NCBI RefSeq assembly: GCF_033807715.1
Contig: NC_084598.1
Span: forward strand, 47,610,486-47,674,485
Origin: Cololabis saira
Taxonomy: Eukaryota; Chordata; Actinopteri; Beloniformes; Belonidae
Direction: 5' to 3'
Length of the DNA stretch: 64,000 nucleotides
This document shows, piece after piece, positions 57,790-64,000 of the stretch (positions within the stretch are counted from its first letter, which is position 1; each line of letters begins with the position of its first letter). A program made the translations under genes and the position numbers. The notes below the pieces were generated by a model. It saw nothing but the letters and a program-made list of their open reading frames with translations, ran no database searches and was not told where the DNA came from.

Positions 57790-59310
57790 TGATGTTTTTA
57801 GAGAAGGAATCTTCGAAATCCAAATTGCATAGGATGCAGTGAGAAGGAAGTACCATTCAAATATAAGTTTATCTGTTCAGAAATCCATTTTTCTGCAATT
57901 TTGGATACTGCCGGAAGAATACTAATAGGTCTGTAATTACTAACAGCCATATGATCACCTGATTTAAAGACGGGTGTAATTATTGCCGTTTTCCAGGCAC
58001 CTGGAAACACTCCTTCATTGATGGACCAATTAACAATATTTCATACAGGGGGAATGAGTGCGTCCTTATGAGTTTTGATAAAAACTGTATCCATCCCATA
58101 TACATCCTTTGCTCTTGAACCTTTGAGAGAGGAAATAATCGCATGTACTTTGGAGTTGGTCACTTCTCTAAACGATAGACTGGGAGCATCACTATTTAGA
58201 GGAATAACAGGATAATTTGAACTAGAGAAATTCTGAGTCAAACTTTGTATAGAATCAATAAAATAATTATTAAATGCTGCTGCCACTTTACCTGGATCAC
58301 TGGTCACATCTCCTTCTATATTTAGTTCAATTGTTCTATTACTGATGGGTTTCCCTGTTCATTTCTTCAAATTATTTTTTTTTAAAGATTTTTTTGGGCT
58401 CTAGTGGCCCTTTATTCAAGCTGCAGATATGAAAGGGGTAGAGAGAGAGATCGGGGATGACATGCAGCAAAGGTGCGCAGGCCTGGATTTGAACCTGCGA
58501 CCGCTGCAGGAGGACTGTAGCCTCAGTATATGAGCCGCTGCTTAACCCACTGCGCCACCGAGCGGCCCAAATTTCTTCAAATTCTGCCAGATTTCTTTGG
58601 TATTACCCCTCTCTTCACTAATTGCATTAATGAAAAATGTTGCTTTAGCCTTTCTGAGTTCTTTTACAACCTTTTTAGCAGATGGTGGTCTATAAATTCC
58701 AATCATAGTAAATGACATTTGGGTTGAAAGGGTTAATTTGAGGCCAATACATTCCAAGTCGTTAATACAAGACCATTGTATCTGCTTACAGTTTATACTG
58801 TCCTTGACATAAAATAACAAACCCCCACCCCGGCCCTCAGTTCTGTCCCGTCTGAACATATTATAGCCGTGCACTTTTAAAACGTCAGCAGGGGAGTTTA
58901 CATGTAGCCATGTCTCTGATAAGCATAGGAAGTCCAAGTTTGATTCATATAGAAGATGTTGTAGTTGTTCACTTTTTGGAATAGCACTTGGAATATTTAA
59001 ATGTCCGCCTAACAACCCGCTTGGTTTAGCTCGTGGGTCCCACAGAATACGAGCCTGGTTCACTGTCCTTAAAAGTTTAAAACCGCGGTGCTTCACAATT
59101 GCAGGATTTATCTTGCGTTTTGGCATGTTTGATGATACAGACTTTGTCTTTTGCGCATGATTTGTCCCAGAAAATGGCAAAACGGTTGGGGAGATCACTA
59201 TCGGTGATCTAACTGAAAACTCACCCAGTCTGTCGGTTTCAGTGGTAAGCAGATTGTTGTTTATAGCAGTAAATTCATACCCAGGTGTAACATCATCCAA
59301 GCCAGAATAG
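57790..59310 (-). mobile_element. CR1/L2-type LINE fragment, endonuclease to RT
   Basis: Minus-strand frames in order: 59300-58542 with an endonuclease (L-L-G-G-H-L-N-I-P-S, L-C-L-S-E-T-W-L, G-G-G-L-L-F-Y-V-K-D, I-G-I-Y-R-P-P), 58307-58041 with linker and RT start (I-I-S-S-L-K-G-S-R-A-K-D), and 58010-57798 with RT (W-K-T-A-I-I-T-P-V-F-K-S-G-D, N-Y-R-P-I-S-I-L-P). The 3' part of RT is missing. It is interrupted by a SINE at 58374-58570. Confidence 0.82.
58374..58570 (-). mobile_element. tRNA-derived SINE
   Basis: On the minus strand it opens gggccgctcggtggcgcagt (A-box-like TGGCGCAGTGG) and has a B box GGTTCAAATCC. It ends with aataaagggccactagagcc and an A-rich tail. It is flanked by a perfect 13-bp duplication, atttcttcaaatt (58361-58373 and 58571-58583). 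Confidence 0.9.
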
Positions 59311-60240
59311 TACTCCGTGTCTTTTTTTGCATAGTTCGCTGTTCATGGGATGCCACCAAACAACATATAAAAAATTCAGATTTCTATGACTTCTGCAACA
59401 GTGTTTCCTCCAAAACGTCCTGGCTGGTTAGGAGGGTGTAGAAACGTATAGGTCTGAGAGCCTCCTGACTAATGGAACAGGGCCTATTTTGTGTCTTTTT
59501 TTGCATAGTTCACTAACGCCTTTAGCTAGGAGTCTGAATTTTTTATATGTTGTTTGGGGGCATCCCCTGAACAGACAGACCTTAGTTTGGTGCGGATCAG
59601 ACCTGTACTTTATGATGGGCGGGGCTTTGAAACTTCACCTTTTCCAACATTTGAACGGACGCCGTTGCCACAACATTTGACCAAACCAAGTAAAACTTGA
59701 CCTGTGGCCTCCATATGGGGCCTAGATTGGGCTTGCCAAGTCTGAACTCTGTGAACCCTCTGCAACGCCAACTATCTTTGTGGAAGGTGTACAGTCACGG
59801 GACCAAAAGATCCTAGCAAAGGGCCTTCTGCATTGCAACATAGTCAAAAATCAGCCTCCCAGCTCAAAGCATTAGTGAATCTTTCAAAAAACACACAAAA
59901 AAGGCCTGAAAAAGGCACCACACACGGTGACCTTTGGCAATTCCGAAGGTCGCGCAGATCTGAAACTCGGCACAGTGGATGAGAGTCGCCTCCTGATACA
60001 GAGTCTAGAATTTCAGCCTCCTAGCTCAAAGCGTTAGTAAACTATGCAAAAAAGACACGAAATAGGCCTAGCAGGCCCGAAAAGCAACACACGCGGTGAC
60101 CTTTGACACTTCCGAAGGTCACACAGATCTGAAACTCGGCACAGTGGATGAAAGTCACCTCCTGATACAGAGTCTAGAATTTCAGCCTTGTGTGTGTGAG
60201 GGGGTATATGTGAGGGGGTGTGGTCCAACTTTCTAATTGC
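59311..60240. repeat. Dispersed repeat with internal duplications
   Basis: gtgtctttttttgcatagtt occurs near 59318 and 59493. A block containing ggtgacctttggcaattccg / gatctgaaactcggcacagt and gatacagagtctagaatttc is duplicated (about 59930-60015 and 60095-60187). No coding domain. Confidence 0.65.
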
Positions 60241-60255
60241 GGGGTAAAGTGGAGG

Positions 60256-61651
60256 TACCGTATTTTCGCGACCATATGGCGCACTGTGTGGAAAGGCGCA
60301 CCCTCAGTTTTGTGTGTCATTTTTGGTTTTAAAACACACATACGGCGCACCGACCCAAAAGGCGCCGTCTACGGAGACGGAGCTGCACAGACACGCGTTG
60401 CAAAACACACACGCGCTAAAAATACAGCAGAAGCAAAACTTAGTTTGATATTTTATTTCACTTTTCACATCAATCAAACCCTTCAAAGGTTCATATTCTG
60501 TTTCTGCATTAAAGAATTTAAAAAAACCACCGGGTTGCTGCACAAACCTGTCTCAGCCACTGATCATTTCCTCATCCATCCAGCCCTTTTCATTTCACTC
60601 TGGCTGGAAAAGTCTCTTTAGGGAACGCTTTTCTTTTAAAAATCCCGACCGCGGCGGTCCCGGGTCCCGCTCCCCGTCTGCTCCCCCGCGCTGGACCGGG
60701 TCCGCTCCCCGTCTGCTCCCTCGCGCTGGACCGGGTCCCGGGTCCCGGTCCGCCCCCCCCCCCCCCGCGCTGGTCCCGCGGCGGTCCCGGGTCCCGCGTC
60801 CCGGGACCCTCGCGCTGGACCCGCTCACACACACGCGCTGTCGGGGAGCCGGTACCGGGGTTTGTATCCGACAGGAGCTCCGTTAATTCAGCTGCGCCAG
60901 ACCTGTCTCAGCTTCTTGATCATCATCATCCCTTCATCCAGCCCCCTCTTTTCATTCACCCTTATAATGACTCCGGCTGGAAACCTCTTATGCAAAGTTT
61001 TTCTTTTAAAAATCACCATAAGTTTCTGTCCATCAGCTGCGCCAGTCCAGCACCACATAGCCTACATGAGAATCTGTGTGTCGCGCCGCGAATACACACA
61101 CGCGCATGTCGGGATCCGGTACCGGGTTTGTAACCGACAGATTTGGCTGCAAATCTCGGAAAGTGAAGCTGATCTGACCTGAGACAGACCCCAGAAATCT
61201 CTGCTCTTAAAGCGGCCGGGAACCAGGTCATCGGACCCGCTTGGGGAACCAGGAAGTCGGCTGCAGCAGCGACCATCACCGCGCTGCTGCAGCCGCTGCT
61301 TTAACCGGGGAATGTGGACGGTTCCGACCAGCCGGCGCTGCAGAACACTCACACACAAGTGTGCTTATTTAAATAGAGCGGAGCAAAACTTAGTTTGATT
61401 GTATTTTATTTCACTTTACACATCAAGCAAATCCTTAAAAGTCTTCATCATCTGTTTCGCATTAAACAGCTCAGTGGATGGTCTCATTCAGCTTCACCCG
61501 CCCCCTTCTCTTTTTACCTTCTCATGGTGGCCGACCTGACATTACCGTAATTCAGGTAATAGACACGGCGCACCGTTTCTTAAGGCGCCCGGCACATTTA
61601 AAAAAAAAAAAAAAAAAAAAAGTTGTGCCTTATGGTCGCGAAAATACGGTA
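60256..61651. mobile_element. TIR element without transposase
   Basis: 1.4 kb with perfect inverted ends: taccgtattttcgcgaccat(a) left and its complement right. If the outer TA is counted as target duplication it fits a TA-inserting (Tc1/mariner-like) element. The interior is GC-rich and has two copies of gcaaaacttagtttgat (60436 and 61382) but no transposase. A related fragment lies at 24119. Confidence 0.8.
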
Positions 61652-62465
61652 ATTATCAGACGTTTTGCCAATTATTCAAATCTTTGTAATTATAATCTAC
61701 AATTACCAGGTAATATTATGGAAACAACACACGCTTTCTTTTACAGTCCAGTTTCACTTTAATTACTGAGTAAAACCAGGTAAAAATGTCTGTACTTATT
61801 GGGTAAATACTTAGGAAATAGAATTACTGGGCAAGTAACTACAAGGTAAGTACCTGGATTACCAGGTAAAACATGGTAACTATCAGGTTAATTACCAGGT
61901 CAATAGAGTCATTTACACCCTCGGGGGTACCTGCACCAATCCATTGATAATACATAAATCAATAATGAATGGGTAAATACCCGGTAGTTATCCATGAAAT
62001 GTAGAGTAAGTACAAGGTAACTACATGGTCATTGAAGTGTAATTAGCTGGTAACTACCTCAAATATAGGTTATCATTTCCTGGTAGTTTGCAGAAAAATA
62101 CTTAGTAATTACCTGGTACTTACTTAGAAATAATTAATGTAATTTCAGAGTAATTACATGGTAAATTGACTGGTAGTTACCAATATTAACCTAGTAAATA
62201 CCTGTAATTTCCCTCATAGTTCCCATCTAATGTCTTTGTAATTACATAGTAATGTTTAGTTTAAACAACCAGGTATTTACCATGTTATTACATGGTAAAT
62301 ACACATAATTACATGGTACAAGAAAATACATAATAATTACCTAGTACTTACTGGGTAAATTACCCGGTAGTTACCATGTAATTACCTTGTAAATACAAGG
62401 TACTACTAGGTAATTACAGTGTAATTACCATGGTATTACCTGGTTATTACTGTACTGTAAAAGAA
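61652..62465. repeat. Field of GTAATTAC/GGTAAATACC-like motifs
   Basis: Dozens of short variants of taattaccaggtaa, ggtaattacc and gtaaatac occur in both orientations at irregular spacing, for example ttaccatgtaattaccttgt. Neither a strict tandem array nor a coding region. Confidence 0.8.
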
Positions 62466-62739
62466 AGGGTTACCGAACATTTCTGTTAGCTTCCAGTCTC
62501 CTAACATTCCAGCATGACTGTAACTCACCATGACACAAGTTCATTCACTCACTTTTATGATCACGTGTTTGAATTCTGTCTGGGAAGTTTAACGAGTATT
62601 CTGGCTCTGATCACATGACACACTCACAGGTTGGTCTACGTTTCCTCCCAACACCCGACATCACACATCCACTATCACACTGAGGTTTAAAGAGCTTTGT
62701 TACGAATAAAACACAGTTAGAAGTGATAGAAACACAAAC

Positions 62740-63420
62740 TAATGTCTTAGCTGGATGATCAGTAGACAAACAATGAGTTTAAGAACATTCCTGGTCCAAA
62801 TGGAACCTCATAAAGGTTCACAACAGCAGCTGATGTTCTTCCAGGTGAACCGGATGATGGACTGGATGTTAAAGGTGAACTTCCATCGGTGGGTTCCACC
62901 TGCCGTCCACTACGACTTCCATCATTGATAAAGTAACAACCAGGAACTAATCTTCTCCCCGCAGGTCCAGATCTGTCGTTACAACCAAACAACTTAACAA
63001 CCGTGTTTGTGAACATTGGTCTGAACGGTGTTTTTGGAAACAGCTGAGTCTCTGAACCGTGATGGTTCTATGTAGGTACCAACGTCCTTCCCTCCATCAT
63101 TCCAGCTGTGGATTCAGGAAACACTCGTATCGTTCCTGCGTGGGTCCAACTATGTTAGTGGTGAACATCGTCATCAACGGTGGTTTTGGGAAACGCACCC
63201 CTGATCTCAGACTCACCTTCATGACTGGATCCAGAATAAACTCTGATGTTCTTGTGTAGAAAACTGAACACGAGCAGGTAACGTTCGGGCTGGTCTTTAG
63301 TGTGAATGAGTGAAGAAGTGGTTTCCTGGATGACTTCACCAGTCGTTCTTTGACTTTTTAATGAAACAGAAGATTTCTTCTCCAGGGGAATACTCAGCTT
63401 CACAGATTGGAATCAAATTA
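62740..63420. repeat. Dispersed-repeat-like sequence upstream of NLR-like exon
   Basis: On the minus strand gggtgcgtttcccaaaacca and cgttgatgacgatgttcacc resemble a common fish interspersed motif. Frames on both strands have no recognised domain. Confidence 0.35.
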
Positions 63421-63620
63421 GAGTCGACTCAGTTTCAATTCTCTCTTATCGTCAGTACCAGTAAAACCTCTTTCTTCAGCCTCATGAGTTTTGACAAAGT
63501 CCTTCGGGAAAAGTGGGTGAAAGAATGTATTTCATGATTAGTGGTGTTTTAATAAAGTTTCTGTCTACAGATTCAAAGGTCGGTGTTTCTGGTTCATGTC
63601 TCTGAATGACTGAAGTCCAG

Positions 63621-63754
63621 AAGATGGAGGATTGTGTGGAGGAAGAGGAGGAGAGACCAGAGTCTCCAGGATCCATCAGTGTCTCTATGAAGAGTGACCT
63701 GTCTAAAGATTTACCTCTACACTTCAGTGAAGAACCTGGACCTTCAGACACAAA
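63621..63754 (+). CDS. NLR-like gene, N-terminal coding exon (partial gene)
   Basis: The exon follows acceptor gtccag (63615-63620). ATG at 63624 opens M-E-D-C-V-E-E-E-E-E-R-P-E-S-P-G and continues S-V-S-M-K-S-D-L-S-K and E-P-G-P-S-D-T, with donor gtaaga at 63755. The pattern R-P-E-S-P-G…S-x-S-M-K-S-D is what I know from the N-terminal exons of large fish NLR (NACHT, often B30.2) families, cytosolic innate sensors. The NACHT domain would lie beyond the window. A minus-strand frame here is a shadow. Confidence 0.6.
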
Positions 63755-63926
63755 GTAAGACAACTGTTGGTAACTGATTCTACGACTCATCATGACTGCG
63801 TATTTTCTGTAAGTGGTGGTTTATTTGAAGTTTTAGTTTCTTCAAACATCATTTTCTCCGTCTTGTTCCTGTTTTTCAACAACGGAGTCTTCTGTGTTCC
63901 TCAACCGCGTGGTCCTGCTGGTTCAG

Positions 63927-64000
63927 AGACCAAAGTTTGGTTCAGGATGAAACCACCTCTCCAAATCGGTCCAGGAGAGTCTGCAGCAGTTTTAGGACAT
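63927..64000 (+). CDS. NLR-like gene, second coding exon (runs off window)
   Basis: With the acceptor ggttcag ending at 63926, the two bases left over from the previous exon complete a Lys codon. The frame reads D-Q-S-L-V-Q-D-E-T-T-S-P-N-R-S-R-R-V-C-S to the window end without stop. Phase agreement supports it, but the exon is too short to confirm. Confidence 0.42.

Overview
The window looks like nuclear DNA of a teleost fish. It holds the 3' half of a split vertebrate gene, fish-type retroelements (Tx1-like, Rex1-like, L2-like and RTE-like LINEs, a tRNA-derived SINE, hAT MITEs, a class I ERV) and the start of what looks like a fish NLR-type immune gene. It is extremely rich in minisatellites. 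There is no sign of operons, ribosome binding sites or CRISPR.

Region 1 (1-36,900, + strand) is the 3' half of an Eph receptor tyrosine kinase. I call it ephb2 because the C-terminus ends in S-V-E-V and the juxtamembrane, kinase and SAM sequences fit EPHB2. Eleven coding exons run from the second fibronectin III domain through the membrane segment, kinase, SAM domain and PDZ ligand: 627-751, 2850-3012, 3288-3396, 4932-4996, 5996-6118, 21984-22231, 23644-23859, 25548-25697, 31761-31954, 32251-32406 and 32683-32791. They join in frame with no break and encode 551 residues. A long 3' UTR ends at an AATAAA at 36,875. The introns carry LINEs (8304-11725, 12387-14040, 15170-15950), an ERV (26345-31709), MITEs and many tandem arrays.

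The most unusual feature is that nearly every ephb2 splice junction has a tandemly copied version of its own exon edge in the adjoining intron. The extreme case is a 6-kb array (15955-21983) of about 120 units. Each unit has a pyrimidine tract, an AG acceptor and the first 18 nt of the kinase glycine-loop exon, followed in the receptor frame by TAG. Similar copies lie at 752-1440, 2715-2849, 22232-22790, 23331-23643, 23909-24090, 25461-25508, 25738-25830 and 31955-32106.

Region 2 (36,900-49,200) is intergenic: an L2-like LINE fragment, a LINE 3' region split by a hAT element that itself contains two more nested hAT-like elements and a palindromic MITE, and large arrays including a 3.65-kb G-run array (45547-49200).

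Region 3 (49,200-56,660) holds two Tx1-clade LINEs in tandem. Each is followed directly by a TC microsatellite, as expected for a microsatellite-targeting Tx1 lineage. The second is nearly full length but broken, and carries a Rex1-like insertion.

Region 4 (56,690-64,000) starts with a TATA-like box and a candidate 5' exon whose donor edge is amplified seven times in perfect 45-bp units. It continues with an antisense LINE split by a SINE, a TIR element (60256-61651) and a field of GTAATTAC-like motifs. It ends with a short coding exon (63624-63754) and the start of another, resembling the N-terminal exons of fish NLR genes.
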